A DNA stretch of 64,000 nt from Lysobacterales bacterium (GCA_028289465.1 JANQPM010000076.1:45782-109781); one strand, 5' to 3'. Counted from the stretch's first letter, positions 1-9,034 are shown. Program-made: numbers and translations. Notes: generated by a model from the sequence alone, not told the origin.

Positions 1-260
1 GCGGCCGGTTTCACCATGTCGGCGCGGTGCTGGAGCCGATACCGGTCCCGGCCTTTGCGCTGATCAACGGCATGCGCAGCCTGTCCGGCTCGCCGGTGGG
101 GTCGCCGGCGGTGATCCGCAGCATGCTGGAATTCTGCGCCCGCCACCGAATCGAAGCGGTAACCGAACATTTCCCGATGAGCCGCATCAACGATGCGTTC
201 GAGCACCTGGCTGCCGGCAAGGCCCGCTACCGGGTGGTGCTGGACAATGACTGGAGCTGA
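1..260 (+). CDS. Zinc-type alcohol dehydrogenase, C-terminal fragment (5' end outside window)
   Basis: The reading frame enters the window open at base 3 and ends at the TGA at 258-260, giving about 85 C-terminal residues. The visible part has the GRFHHVGAV strand and the LEPIPVPAF / INGMRSLSGSPVGSP segment typical of NADP-dependent cinnamyl/aldehyde-reducing medium-chain dehydrogenases (YahK/AdhC type), followed by the usual C-terminal tail with MSRINDAFEHL and ARYRVVL. Such enzymes interconvert aldehydes and alcohols in the cytoplasm. The zinc ligands and most of the Rossmann fold lie upstream of the window, so substrate class cannot be judged. A GNAT gene follows 23 bases later on the same strand. 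Confidence 0.85.
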   Translation, partial: GRFHHVGAVLEPIPVPAFALINGMRSLSGSPVGSPAVIRSMLEFCARHRIEAVTEHFPMSRINDAFEHLAAGKARYRVVLDNDWS

Positions 261-283
261 CTGCCAGACATGAAGATAGAGAC

Positions 284-697
284 ATGAAGATCGAATACCG
301 GGAAGCGCTGCCCGACCCCCTTCAGTACAAGACCTTGTTTGACAGCACTGGCTGGAACGCCAGGTACGGCGCAAACATCGAAGAGTTGCAAAGCGCGCTG
401 AAGGCAAGCTGGCATACGGTCTGCGCGTCCGACGCAGACAATCTGGTCGGCTTCGGCCGGGTGGTATCCGACGGCGTGCTGTACGCGGTGATTTTCGATC
501 TGATTGTCGCGCCGGAATACCAGCGCCGGGGCATCGGGCGTCAAATGCTGAATCGGCTGATCGACAAATGCCGGGCGGCCGGCATTCGCGACATTCAGTT
601 ATTCTGCGCGGAAGGCAAAATTGACTTCTACCGCAAAGCCGGCTTCACGGTCAGGCCGGCAGGCGCACCGGGCATGCGGCTGACCGCCGACGTCTAG
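284..697 (+). CDS. GNAT-family N-acetyltransferase
   Basis: A 137-residue protein. The core has the beta4 strand VIFDLIVAPEYQRRGIGRQML, with the acetyl-CoA pyrophosphate loop Q/R-x-x-G-x-G/A seen as QRRGIG around residues 84-89, and a C-terminal FYRKAGF motif, both standard for single-domain GNAT enzymes that transfer acetyl groups to small amines or protein N-termini. The substrate is not predictable. It starts at ATG 284; a near-identical ATGAAGAT lies 14 bases upstream but in another frame. Its TAG stop overlaps by four bases the stop of the convergent lipase-like gene, so there is no room for a terminator between them. Confidence 0.88.
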   Translation: MKIEYREALPDPLQYKTLFDSTGWNARYGANIEELQSALKASWHTVCASDADNLVGFGRVVSDGVLYAVIFDLIVAPEYQRRGIGRQMLNRLIDKCRAAGIRDIQLFCAEGKIDFYRKAGFTVRPAGAPGMRLTADV

Positions 698-1509
698 TCC
701 TGCTTACCGCGGCCGACCAGCCAGTCCGGATAGTAGTTGCGGTAAAACCACTTCAGATACCAGTTCGGCTGAAACGGCCGCCACCGGCCTTCAGTCTGTG
801 CCAGGCGATCGGCAATCGCGACGACCGCACGGGGATTGAAGCCGAGACCCATATGCGCGCCGCCGACATGGATATTCTCGACATCGGTTCGCGGCGACTT
901 CTCTGTCGTCGACTGCCAGGCGACCACACCGTCACCCTTGGTATACAAAGCCGTAGTCGGTACCGGCGGCGGCGTGGCGAGCTGGGTCAGAAAATCGGCC
1001 GGCATTTCATCGTACTGGGTGTCGCTGAACATCTCGTAGAGCTTTTGCACGTTGCTGGCCCGGGGGTTGCCGCGAAACGGGCTGCCCATGGTAATCACCA
1101 GCCGCACGGCCTCGGGCGTCTCCCGCGCCAGTTCGCGCACGAATACGCCACCGAGGCTCCAGCCGACCAGGCTGACCCTGCGTTGATAGCGCTGATGCAG
1201 TTCCAGTACGCGTGCTCGCATGCCATCGTGCAGCTCCCGGCTGTAGCCGGTGTTATAGCCCAGCTTCCAGCGGTGCGCCGCATAACCGAGCTCGCCAAGC
1301 AGGCGACGCAGCGGGACCGTGGATTTGGAGCTGGCCAGAAAGCCGGGCAGCACCAGTACCGGATGCCCGTCGCCCTGCGGCAGATGGCGCCTCAGCACGA
1401 ACATCGGAACCATACCGAATGCGTCGGCCAACGCACGCCCTTCCATCAGAAGCAGCAGCCTCGACGGGCGGCGGAATTGTTCGCGGTACTGGTCGGCCGG
1501 TGCGCTCAT
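694..1509 (-). CDS. Alpha/beta hydrolase (triacylglycerol lipase-like)
   Basis: A 271-residue alpha/beta hydrolase without a clear signal peptide. The nucleophile elbow GWSLGG puts Ser at about residue 118; a plausible Asp is in KGDG (about 193) and His in GGAHMGLG (about 219), giving a complete triad. An HPVLVLPGF strand near residue 49 would supply the oxyanion hole. It starts at ATG 1509, overlapping the stop of the wax-ester synthase gene as ATGA, so the two are translationally coupled. The pairing suggests that this enzyme hydrolyses or edits the neutral lipids or acyl donors used by its partner. This is inference; it could also be a general esterase. Confidence 0.85.
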   Translation of the reverse strand: MSAPADQYREQFRRPSRLLLLMEGRALADAFGMVPMFVLRRHLPQGDGHPVLVLPGFLASSKSTVPLRRLLGELGYAAHRWKLGYNTGYSRELHDGMRARVLELHQRYQRRVSLVGWSLGGVFVRELARETPEAVRLVITMGSPFRGNPRASNVQKLYEMFSDTQYDEMPADFLTQLATPPPVPTTALYTKGDGVVAWQSTTEKSPRTDVENIHVGGAHMGLGFNPRAVVAIADRLAQTEGRWRPFQPNWYLKWFYRNYYPDWLVGRGKQD

Positions 1510-3044
1510 CGGTCTTTCCCGTCCAGCAGGGCCATGGATTCATCCAGCGCCTGAGTGGCTTCCCGCAGGCGCTGCAAGGTATCTGATACTGGCGGTTCCG
1601 GAAGCATGGCCTGGGTTGTGTCGTTAGTCGAACCGGTCTGTGGAATAGCGGCTTCCAACTCGCCGAGCGAGCGCTGGATTGCATCGCCCAGGCGTTCGGG
1701 GTCCGGCACAATTTCGCGGCAGGAAGTCAGACTGACCGAGACCCGCCCGGCATAGCTGAAAATGACGACGGTCAGGCCCAGACCGTCCATAATCGGCGCG
1801 GTGCCGAAATGCTGACTGACCCTGGCCCCGGCCAGATACAGCGGCATCGGCGGGCCCGGGACATTGGTGATCGCCAGGTTGAAGAACGGTCGGTGTTTTT
1901 CGCCGAGCTTGGTGCGCGTATACAGGCGCGCGGCCAGCGCCGCGGTTTCAGACGGTATGAACTCGGTAATCCGGTTGGCCGGCAGCGCCCCCGAATAGGC
2001 CTTGGAACCCCGGGTGTTGCCGACAATCTTGGTCAGGCGCGTCAACGCATCGGCTTCACGGGTTTCCAGATTGACCAGCATCGCCGATACCTGGTTGCCC
2101 ATTTCACCCTTCTGTTGTTCCTTCCGCACTGAAATCGGCGCCATCGCTACCAATGGCCTGACCGGCAGTGCATCGCGCGACTGGAGATACTCTCGCAGCC
2201 CGCCGGCACACAATGCCAGCATCACATCGTTCACCGTCGCGCTCGGTACCGCCTGCTTAACGGCCCGAATACGGGAAAACTCGATATCCACAGCCCAGAA
2301 TGTGCGGTGCGCGGATACCGCTGCATTGAGTACCGAGCGCGGCGCGGTCAAAGGCAGCGGCGGCGGGTTCAATGGTTTGGCCTTGCGGGCATCGGCCAGT
2401 TTCCGGGCACCGGTTGCGACCTCGCCGACAAAGCGCGCCAGTTCCATCGGCTTGCCGCCGAGCCGCGCATAGGCTTTTGCAATCATCGTGGCCGCTCCCG
2501 GTATTTTTTCCGGCCGCCAGCGGTCTTTTTGACGCACCTCGCGCGGCACCGGGGTGACGTCCAGCAGCGCTGCCATCAGTTCGGCGCCGGAGCCGCCGTC
2601 CACCGATGCGTGGTGAATCTTGGAAATGATGGCAAAGGAGCCGGCGGCCAGCCCCGGAATACCGTCGACGCCATCGACAAAGTACATTTCCCACAACGGC
2701 CGGCTGCGATTCAGCGGACGGCCGAATATATGCGCGGCCAGATCCATCAGTTGTGCCAGGCCGCCCGGCCGCGGCACTGCGATTTGCGGCAGATGAAAAT
2801 CCAGCTCGAATTCCGGATCGTTGATCCAGTACGGGTGAGACAGGTTCAGCGGGACTTCGACCAGCCGTTCCCGAAAGACTCTGGATAATGGCAGCCGGCT
2901 TTCAATATGGGCTCGAAAGGTCCGGTAATCGTAGTCCGGCGGCGCGTCGGTCGCATTCAGCAGGTAAATCCCGCCGATATGCATCGGCGAGCGGTACGAC
3001 TCCAAATAGATAAATGAGGCATCCAGCGCGGACAACGGCCGCAT
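1506..3044 (-). CDS. Wax ester synthase / diacylglycerol acyltransferase (WS/DGAT)
   Basis: Length 512 residues from the chosen start, typical for the family (about 450-560). It opens with MRPLSALDASFIYLES, the characteristic N-terminus, and carries the catalytic HHxxxDG motif as HHASVDG at residues 144-150. The enzyme esterifies fatty alcohols or diacylglycerol with acyl-CoA to make storage lipids at the inner membrane. ATG 3044 was chosen because an AAGGA site lies about 10 bases upstream and the protein then begins exactly at the conserved motif; an upstream in-frame start at 3185 would add 47 basic residues of no family resemblance. It is coupled to the downstream lipase-like gene. Confidence 0.93.
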   Translation of the reverse strand: MRPLSALDASFIYLESYRSPMHIGGIYLLNATDAPPDYDYRTFRAHIESRLPLSRVFRERLVEVPLNLSHPYWINDPEFELDFHLPQIAVPRPGGLAQLMDLAAHIFGRPLNRSRPLWEMYFVDGVDGIPGLAAGSFAIISKIHHASVDGGSGAELMAALLDVTPVPREVRQKDRWRPEKIPGAATMIAKAYARLGGKPMELARFVGEVATGARKLADARKAKPLNPPPLPLTAPRSVLNAAVSAHRTFWAVDIEFSRIRAVKQAVPSATVNDVMLALCAGGLREYLQSRDALPVRPLVAMAPISVRKEQQKGEMGNQVSAMLVNLETREADALTRLTKIVGNTRGSKAYSGALPANRITEFIPSETAALAARLYTRTKLGEKHRPFFNLAITNVPGPPMPLYLAGARVSQHFGTAPIMDGLGLTVVIFSYAGRVSVSLTSCREIVPDPERLGDAIQRSLGELEAAIPQTGSTNDTTQAMLPEPPVSDTLQRLREATQALDESMALLDGKDR

Positions 3045-3249
3045 CAGCGGTAATTCCTTGTATTCATACGACCCATTGGAAGAACCCGCCGGAATTCTAG
3101 CACGGTCCGTACTCAGCGGCCGGGCGCGGCTGCCACGCCGTATTCTACGAAATGCCGGTACCCGCTCAATGCGCGGAATCCCCACCGATGCGGTAAGGAT
3201 TCCACTTAGCGGTTACATGCCGCAACCATATAGGGCTTTGCAGCGCTTA

Positions 3250-4794
3250 CTAATGACGCTTCACGATCGCCACATCGATCAAATCGAGCATCGCCTGCGC
3301 TGAGGCCGAAGACAGGCGGCCCTTGTCAGCAGCACTGCGCAGCGACCGTTTTATCCCGGAAAGCAAACCATGAGCATAAAATTGCAGCCGCCACTGAGAT
3401 AGCCAGATGGCGACATGCAACTGGTTTTCGATCCGCCACCGCATTTCCCACGACAGACCACTGGCGTGCAGGATGTCAACGAAACTTACAGGGTTGGCTG
3501 CCAGCGTCTGGTCCTTGGCCTGCAGCCACGCGCGGACCGGACCGATCATCGGTTCGCCGGCCGGTGCGAGATCGCCCGCGTGATACGCCGTAACCAGTGC
3601 CGGTGGCACCTGGTTCAACGGTACTCTTGGATGGTGCACCAAAACGGACGCCTGATTCGGTGTAATGACCGGCTCCGCTGGAAACGGGCTGGCCAGGGGA
3701 AATGTTTCCAGCGTCAGGTTTTCGGACCCGGACCCGGCCAAGCCGCTGATGCGGGTTATATCGCCACTGAACGCATTACTGATGAATGCGGTATCGCAAT
3801 CGGCAGCCAATGCAATCTGAAACGGTGCAATACCGACACCGTCGGCTACCGTCAGCACCTGACTGACGCCCAGATGTCCGGCAGCCAGGCCGCCTACTCG
3901 AATGATTCTGGCGTCAGGCTGGCCGATATCGAGCGCACCAGATACCGGGACCAGTGCTGAATCGCCATCGCAGAGTTGAACGAAATCCCCGAGAGCCACA
4001 CCGGTATTCAGTTGATCGAACGGCGGCTTTGGTGGCAGCACAGGCTGGCTTGGCAGCGGCAACGGTGCAGAAACGGCAAAGCCGCCGCCGGCCTGCTGCC
4101 TGATCTGCGCGAGAAAGACGTCTGGCGCGAAAAACGCCGGAGTCCCGGCCGGTGCATTGTGGATGGAAAATTGCGCCAGCAGGCTTCGGCCATTCATCGC
4201 GAACTCGACTGCCTCTACCGCATCCAATGCTACGGCCGATACACCCAGACCCACAATTTCACGGACCTCGGCGGTATCCGCAAACATATCCACAATAGCT
4301 ACACTGGCCTCGCCCATTCCCTGCAAACCGATAGCCAGGTGGTCACCGGATGGGGAAAATGCCAGCGACAGCGGCTGGCCATCGAGCGCAACTGTGGATT
4401 CCACAACCGCCTGACCGTCACCAAAGCCCCGAAGGATCAATAACTCATTGGGCCGGATGCGTACGGCGGCTGCACTGTCGCCATCCGGCGATAGCGAAAA
4501 TGCAAGTACCGCACCGTCTCCGCCCAACGAAATAGGCTCACCCAAGGCGGGCACATCCGGCAGGCCGTGGATCGGCGTTAATACATTGCCGCCAGCCTCA
4601 TATGGCGGCTGTAACTCACCGAGAAACGGAGTCGGGTCAAATGCCGAATCCAGGCCATAGGCCACTCCACTGGACTTGGGCAGCAGAAAATGCAGCTCTG
4701 TGGCGCGGGCCAGCGGCTGGCTCGCCGCGGAAACCGAGCTCAATACAAGGGCTAGCGATAGCCCCACCCACTTTATACGATTCAAACCGTTCAT
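3250..4794 (-). CDS. Exported beta-propeller-like protein of unknown function
   Basis: A 514-residue protein starting at ATG 4794 after a strong AGGAGG. The first 24 residues form a signal peptide (LSLALVLSSVSAAS). The body has repeated WD40/YVTN-like blades such as AVLAFSLSPDGDSAAAV and PLSLAFSPSGDHLAIGL, interrupted by a proline-rich segment (LPLPSQPVLPPKPPFD). The last roughly 110 residues are different and rich in Trp and Leu. No catalytic motif was recognised, so the role is open; periplasmic or surface location is likely. The gene is transcribed away from the membrane-bound winged-helix regulator at 4941, which is the obvious candidate to control it. Confidence 0.8.
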   Translation of the reverse strand: MNGLNRIKWVGLSLALVLSSVSAASQPLARATELHFLLPKSSGVAYGLDSAFDPTPFLGELQPPYEAGGNVLTPIHGLPDVPALGEPISLGGDGAVLAFSLSPDGDSAAAVRIRPNELLILRGFGDGQAVVESTVALDGQPLSLAFSPSGDHLAIGLQGMGEASVAIVDMFADTAEVREIVGLGVSAVALDAVEAVEFAMNGRSLLAQFSIHNAPAGTPAFFAPDVFLAQIRQQAGGGFAVSAPLPLPSQPVLPPKPPFDQLNTGVALGDFVQLCDGDSALVPVSGALDIGQPDARIIRVGGLAAGHLGVSQVLTVADGVGIAPFQIALAADCDTAFISNAFSGDITRISGLAGSGSENLTLETFPLASPFPAEPVITPNQASVLVHHPRVPLNQVPPALVTAYHAGDLAPAGEPMIGPVRAWLQAKDQTLAANPVSFVDILHASGLSWEMRWRIENQLHVAIWLSQWRLQFYAHGLLSGIKRSLRSAADKGRLSSASAQAMLDLIDVAIVKRH

Positions 4795-4888
4795 CTTCCT
4801 GTCCTCCTGAATACTTGGCCGTGCAGTTGCCCGGCAGCTCGGCAAACCTGGGCCGGCTGGGAGCCCGATCGACTATAATTTCGGAGAA

Positions 4889-4933
4889 ATGACCAGTCAT
4901 GACGCCACAATGATCCGGCGTGACGCCGGCTGA
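4889..4933 (+). CDS. Putative 14-codon leader ORF upstream of the winged-helix/TPR regulator
   Basis: An ATG at 4889 is preceded by CGGAG and reads 14 codons to a TGA ending at 4933, eight bases before the ATG at 4941. Neither possible start of the downstream regulator has a Shine-Dalgarno sequence, so re-initiation after this leader is a reasonable way for it to be translated. The leader runs through the hairpin at 4915-4929. No codon bias can be judged at this length, so chance is a fair alternative. Confidence 0.25.
   Translation: MTSHDATMIRRDAG
4915..4929. promoter_or_regulatory. Perfect 6-bp inverted repeat at the start of the winged-helix regulator
   Basis: CCGGCG-TGA-CGCCGG, a perfect six-base-pair stem with a three-base spacer, lies between the divergent propeller gene and the regulator. 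It overlaps an alternative GTG start at 4920 and the leader ORF. It could be an operator or an mRNA hairpin that limits initiation; the sequence alone does not decide. Confidence 0.35.
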
Positions 4934-4940
4934 TCCACGC

Positions 4941-6791
4941 ATGAAGCGACGACCAGAAGTGCCGGAAACCGGGCCGCCAGGGACGATTTGCTTTGGCCCG
5001 TTTCACCTGGATGTCGCCCACCACGCGCTCTACAAGGACGGTGTGAAGCTCGCGATCGGTGCGCGGGCGCTGGACTTGCTGATTTATCTGGCCGAACGGC
5101 CGGGACAACTCGTCTCCAAGCGCCGGCTCATGGATGCAGTGTGGTCGGAAACCGTAGTGACAGAGAACGCGATAGCCCGCTCGGTAAAGGAAATCCGCCG
5201 GGTGCTGCACGATGACGCCAGAAACCCGGCCTACATCGAGACCATTGCCAGGCGCGGCCTGCGCTTTGTCGGCGAAGTGTCGGCCGAAGCCCGACACAAG
5301 CCCAGGCCTAGCAATAGCGCCACATTGTGGGTTGGACTACTCGTTGCGGTTCTTTTGATGATTGCAACAGCGGGCTGGGTAATGCTGCGCAAACCGGTGC
5401 CGGCGGAATCCATCGTGGTAGCCGTGTTGCCGCTGAAGAACAACAGTGGTAACGCCGAACAGGAATTTATCAGCGACGGCCTGACCGAAGAACTGATCGC
5501 CAGGCTGGGCCGCATCAACAGCCACCGCGTAGGCGTAATCGCGAGTACTTCGGCGTTCAGCTATAAGCGCTCTTCGTTGTCGGCTGCCGAAATCGCGCAG
5601 GCGCTTAACGCAGACTACCTGATCGAAGGCAGCGTCCGCTGGAATGAAGACCGGATCATGGCCTCAATTCAACTTATTGATGCCGGCGATCAGATTCAGG
5701 TCTGGTCAAAGCATTTTCAACAGCCCTGGCCGGACCGGTTTTCGGTGCAGAATGCCATCGCACAACAGATTGCCAACGAACTGGCTGTGAAGCTGATCGA
5801 GGAGCAGCCCTCTCCCGAAGTGGCACCGGAGGCATATGTCGATTATCTGAAGGGCCACTATTTCTTTACCAACTGGACCGAGCACGGGTTTTCCAAAGCC
5901 TTGGACCACTATCATCGGGCAATTGCGAAAGACCCGGGTTTCGCCCTTGCCTACGCCGGCCTTTCCAATGTCTATGGAACCTTGGGTTTCTGGGGTTTTA
6001 TCGCACCGCAGGAGGCTGACAAACTTTCGTATTCAAATGCCCAAAAAGCGCTTGAATTGGACCCACAGGCCTCGAGTCCCAATATTTCCCTGGCCATGCA
6101 CGCATTGTTCTACCGTCGCGATATCGCAGACGCCAAACACCACCTGTCACTGGCGCAGCGCTTAAACCCATCGAACCCGGACCTGATACTTCCGCAAATC
6201 AACCTGGCCTGGGGTGAAAACGACTGGCAGACGGCACTGAAAAATGCCCGCCGGGGTGTACGCCTGGACCCGATGTCTCCGCTGCTCAATACTACAATCG
6301 CCTACAGTTTTTATTTTGGCCGTCGGTATGACGAAGCCATACAGGCCGCGGAGCGGGTTCTTGAACTGAATGAATTTTTTCCGACCGCCCACGCAACGAT
6401 GGCTCTGGCGGCAATCCAGCTCGGCCGGCATGACCTGGCCCGGGCATCCGCAGGCCGGGCCAGAGAGTATTCCAACGATCAACCATCTATGATCGCTCTG
6501 GATGGAATGATCGCGGCCCTGACCGGCGACAAATCAACCGCCAGCGATGCTTTCGACCGTTTATCCACGCTACAGAAAAGCCGCTACATTTCCCCGCTGC
6601 ACTTTGCCTGGGTTTTGATCAGTCTGAATCGTGAGCCTGAAGCCTTGGGCTACTTACGGGCAGCGCTGGACGCCGGCTCGCCTGACGTGATTTATCTGCC
6701 GTACGACCCGCTATATGACAACCTGCGGCCGTCCGTTGCATTCGCCGAACTTTCCGAAAGGGCCCGGCAGCCTGTTCCGAATGTCGAATAG
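4941..6791 (+). CDS. Membrane-bound winged-helix (CadC-type) regulator with TPR repeats
   Basis: About 616 residues. The N-terminus holds an OmpR/CadC winged-helix DNA-binding domain (from FGPFHLD through ARRGLRFVGEV, roughly residues 15-110). One membrane helix follows (LWVGLLVAVLLMIATAGWVML, about 130-150), then a TolB/adenylate-cyclase-associated-like domain opening with VVAVLPLKNNSG and ISDGLTEELIARL, then several TPR units to the end. Such one-component regulators sense a periplasmic signal and bind DNA from the membrane. The start is uncertain: ATG 4941 is preferred, GTG 4920 would add seven residues, and neither has a ribosome site. It is divergent from the exported propeller gene, a likely target. 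Confidence 0.88.
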   Translation: MKRRPEVPETGPPGTICFGPFHLDVAHHALYKDGVKLAIGARALDLLIYLAERPGQLVSKRRLMDAVWSETVVTENAIARSVKEIRRVLHDDARNPAYIETIARRGLRFVGEVSAEARHKPRPSNSATLWVGLLVAVLLMIATAGWVMLRKPVPAESIVVAVLPLKNNSGNAEQEFISDGLTEELIARLGRINSHRVGVIASTSAFSYKRSSLSAAEIAQALNADYLIEGSVRWNEDRIMASIQLIDAGDQIQVWSKHFQQPWPDRFSVQNAIAQQIANELAVKLIEEQPSPEVAPEAYVDYLKGHYFFTNWTEHGFSKALDHYHRAIAKDPGFALAYAGLSNVYGTLGFWGFIAPQEADKLSYSNAQKALELDPQASSPNISLAMHALFYRRDIADAKHHLSLAQRLNPSNPDLILPQINLAWGENDWQTALKNARRGVRLDPMSPLLNTTIAYSFYFGRRYDEAIQAAERVLELNEFFPTAHATMALAAIQLGRHDLARASAGRAREYSNDQPSMIALDGMIAALTGDKSTASDAFDRLSTLQKSRYISPLHFAWVLISLNREPEALGYLRAALDAGSPDVIYLPYDPLYDNLRPSVAFAELSERARQPVPNVE

Positions 6792-7009
6792 GGCTCCGAA
6801 TGATAGGGTGGCGGGCGAATGGCCGTCGGCGTGAGTCCTGATAAGCAGGTTGCGGACATCCTATTCCTGCCGGCAGTACGCTATGATGGATAGTGAAGCC
6901 TGACTGGGGAATTCCCGGCTGCTAAATCAGTCGGTGGGCTTCGGTACATTGTTCGGGCGCGGTGGCCGATGCCTGGCTGCTGACGCTCAAAAACCGAGGG
7001 AGAGCACAC
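6792..7009. other. Intergenic region between regulator and PuuD-like gene
   Basis: These 218 bases contain no supportable gene, tRNA or strong terminator. A small GGGGAATTCCC inverted repeat lies near 6905. GAGGGAG at 6996-7002 is the ribosome site of the next gene. Confidence 0.5.
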
Positions 7010-7681
7010 GTGGAACTTTCAATTCTTGAATACCCGGCCATCGGATTCGTACTGCGGTGGATTCATATTTTCGCCGGCGTCACCTGGATCGGCCTGCTGT
7101 ATTATTTCAACTTCGTTCAGGGCGAATACTTTAAAGAAGCCGACGGCGGCGCCAAATCGGACGCGATTCAGAAACTGGTCCCAAGAGCCCTGTGGTGGTT
7201 CCGCTGGGGTGCAATGTTCACCTTCCTGAGCGGTCTCGGGCTGCTGTATTTCTACAAACTGACCGGGTTCGGCATTCTGGTCGGGGCCGTGCTCGGCACC
7301 ATCATGTTCCTGAATGTCTGGCTGATTATCTGGCCGAACCAGAAAACCGTCATCGCATCGGCCAAGCAGGTCGCCGGCGGCGGCGACCCGATTGACGGTG
7401 CTGCAGCGGCGCTGGGCAAGGCGGGCCTGGCGTCGCGGACCAACACCCTGTTCTCCATTCCGATGCTGTTTTTCATGGCTTCTTCAAGGCACCTGCCGGG
7501 AATCCAGGACGCGTTCGCCAGTGTCAGCATGGTGGCCAAAATCGCGGTATTCGGTTTGATTCTGCTGCTGGCGCTAAACGGCATCAAAGGCAAGACCGGC
7601 CCGATCACCAGCGTTAACGGGGTGATTCATATGGGTCTGCTGCTGACCCTGGTGCTTTATTTGATGATCGAATTTCTCTGA
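7010..7681 (+). CDS. PuuD-type urate oxidase N-terminal domain membrane protein (short form)
   Basis: A 223-residue integral membrane protein. It matches the N-terminal membrane domain of urate hydroxylase PuuD (Urate_ox_N): WIHIFAGVTWIGLLYYFNF, the WPNQK segment near the middle and SRTNTLFSIPMLFFMASS later are hallmark stretches. Full PuuD proteins are about 400 residues with a C-terminal cytochrome c; here the protein stops after the membrane domain and no CxxCH follows. A urate or other electron-transfer role is therefore uncertain. GTG 7010 was chosen because GAGGGAGAG sits five bases upstream; an in-frame GTG at 6962 lacks one. A purine-type permease lies convergently next door, which loosely supports purine metabolism. 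Confidence 0.82.
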   Translation: MELSILEYPAIGFVLRWIHIFAGVTWIGLLYYFNFVQGEYFKEADGGAKSDAIQKLVPRALWWFRWGAMFTFLSGLGLLYFYKLTGFGILVGAVLGTIMFLNVWLIIWPNQKTVIASAKQVAGGGDPIDGAAAALGKAGLASRTNTLFSIPMLFFMASSRHLPGIQDAFASVSMVAKIAVFGLILLLALNGIKGKTGPITSVNGVIHMGLLLTLVLYLMIEFL

Positions 7682-7688
7682 CGTTTGA

Positions 7689-7718
7689 CCGCAGCCCGGG
7701 AAGCTTCCCGGGCTGCGG
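7689..7718. terminator. 30-bp perfect palindrome between convergent genes
   Basis: A perfect palindrome: a 12-base-pair stem CCGCAGCCCGGG and its complement around AAGCTT. It sits eight bases after the PuuD-like stop and 27 bases from the end of the convergent permease, so it could end transcription from both sides. There is no T-run on either strand, so it may act as an mRNA 3'-end stabiliser rather than a classical terminator. Confidence 0.6.
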
Positions 7719-7744
7719 ACCTATTCCCGACCGACACCCGCCGG

Positions 7745-9034
7745 CTAGAGCAAAAACACCTTGGCCAGAAAGGCCAGTGCAATCACCGTGACCGGCAGCG
7801 GACACTCCGCCATTCTGCCGCTAAGCAGCTTGATCGCGGCGTAGCTGACAAACCCGAGCCCGATACCGTGCGCGATGGAAAAACTCAGCGGCATGGCCAG
7901 TGCGGTAATCATCGCCGGCGCATATTCGCTGATGTCCTGCCAGTCGAATTCGGCGAAACCTCTCGCCATCAGGCACGCGACAAACAGCAGAGCCGGAGCG
8001 GTGGCATAGGCCGGAATACTCTCCGCCAGCGGCGCCAGAAACAAGGTCAGTAAAAACAACAGCGCGACGGTACAGGCCGTTAAACCGGTGCGGCCACCGG
8101 CCTGCGTACCGGCCGCGCTTTCGATATAGCTGGTGGTCGGCGACGTGCCGAACAGTCCGCTGGCGACCGATGCGCCCGAATCCGCCAGCAGCGCCCGGCC
8201 CAGGCGCGGCAATCTGCCGCTTTTATCCAGCAGCCCGGCCTGCTGCGCCACGCCGATCAGCGTGCCCGAGGTATCGAACAGGTCAACGAAAACAAAGGTG
8301 ATAATGACCGCCAGCAACGACCACTCCAGTGCGCCCGCGATATCGAGCTGAAGCAGCACGGCCGACGGATCGGGCGGCAGCGCAACAACCCCTTTCCATT
8401 CCGACACGCCAAGGGCAATACCGATGCCGGCGGTCAGCAGAATACCGATCAGCACCGCGCCGTGTATCCCGCGCCGGTACAGCGCCGCGATGACGAAAAA
8501 ACCGAGCAGAGCCAGCATGGCCGGCGCCCGGTCGAGTTCTCCGAGCGCGATCAGCGTCTCCGGATGATCGACAATCACGGCCGCGTTCTTTAGCCCGATC
8601 ACCGCCAGAAATAACCCGATGCCGACCGATATCGCATGCTTCAGCGTGATCGGAATGCCGTTGATCAGCCATTGACGGACCGGCAGGGTGCTCAACAGCA
8701 CAAAGATCAGACCGGCGACAAAAACCACACCCAGCCCGGTTTGCCAGCTAATCCCGAGACCCAACACCACGCCGTAGGTAAAAAACGCGTTCAGACCCAT
8801 GCCGGGCGCCAGCGCGACCGGATAATTGGCCAACAGCCCCATCAGCGCGCTGCCAAATGCAGCCGCCAGGCAGGTCGCAACGAATACCGCACCGAAATCC
8901 ATCCCGGCATCGGCCAGAATCAGCGGGTTGACGAATGCGATATAGGCCATGGTCAGGAAAGTGGTCAGTCCGGCCAGCAGTTCGGTTCTGATATCGGTCC
9001 GGTTGGCGCGCAGCTTGAACACGGTTTCCAGCAT
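7745..9034 (-). CDS. NCS2-family purine permease (AzgA/PbuG type)
   Basis: A 429-residue permease with about 12-14 hydrophobic segments. It opens with TELLAGLTTFLTMAYIAFVNP, typical of the adenine/guanine/hypoxanthine (AzgA/PbuG) branch, and carries DLFDTSGTLIGVAQQAGLLD and GTSPTTSYIESAAG, the conserved substrate and proton-coupling region. It should import purine bases by proton symport. It lies 17 bases downstream of the exported P1 peptidase on the same strand, so the two are probably cotranscribed. The functional link between a D-/beta-peptide-type peptidase and a purine permease is not obvious. Exact purine specificity cannot be read from sequence alone. Confidence 0.92.
   Translation of the reverse strand: MLETVFKLRANRTDIRTELLAGLTTFLTMAYIAFVNPLILADAGMDFGAVFVATCLAAAFGSALMGLLANYPVALAPGMGLNAFFTYGVVLGLGISWQTGLGVVFVAGLIFVLLSTLPVRQWLINGIPITLKHAISVGIGLFLAVIGLKNAAVIVDHPETLIALGELDRAPAMLALLGFFVIAALYRRGIHGAVLIGILLTAGIGIALGVSEWKGVVALPPDPSAVLLQLDIAGALEWSLLAVIITFVFVDLFDTSGTLIGVAQQAGLLDKSGRLPRLGRALLADSGASVASGLFGTSPTTSYIESAAGTQAGGRTGLTACTVALLFLLTLFLAPLAESIPAYATAPALLFVACLMARGFAEFDWQDISEYAPAMITALAMPLSFSIAHGIGLGFVSYAAIKLLSGRMAECPLPVTVIALAFLAKVFLL

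Noticed and set aside
6792..7009. Possible tRNA or riboswitch in the gap before the PuuD-like gene
   Set aside because: No cloverleaf or known aptamer core could be drawn by eye.
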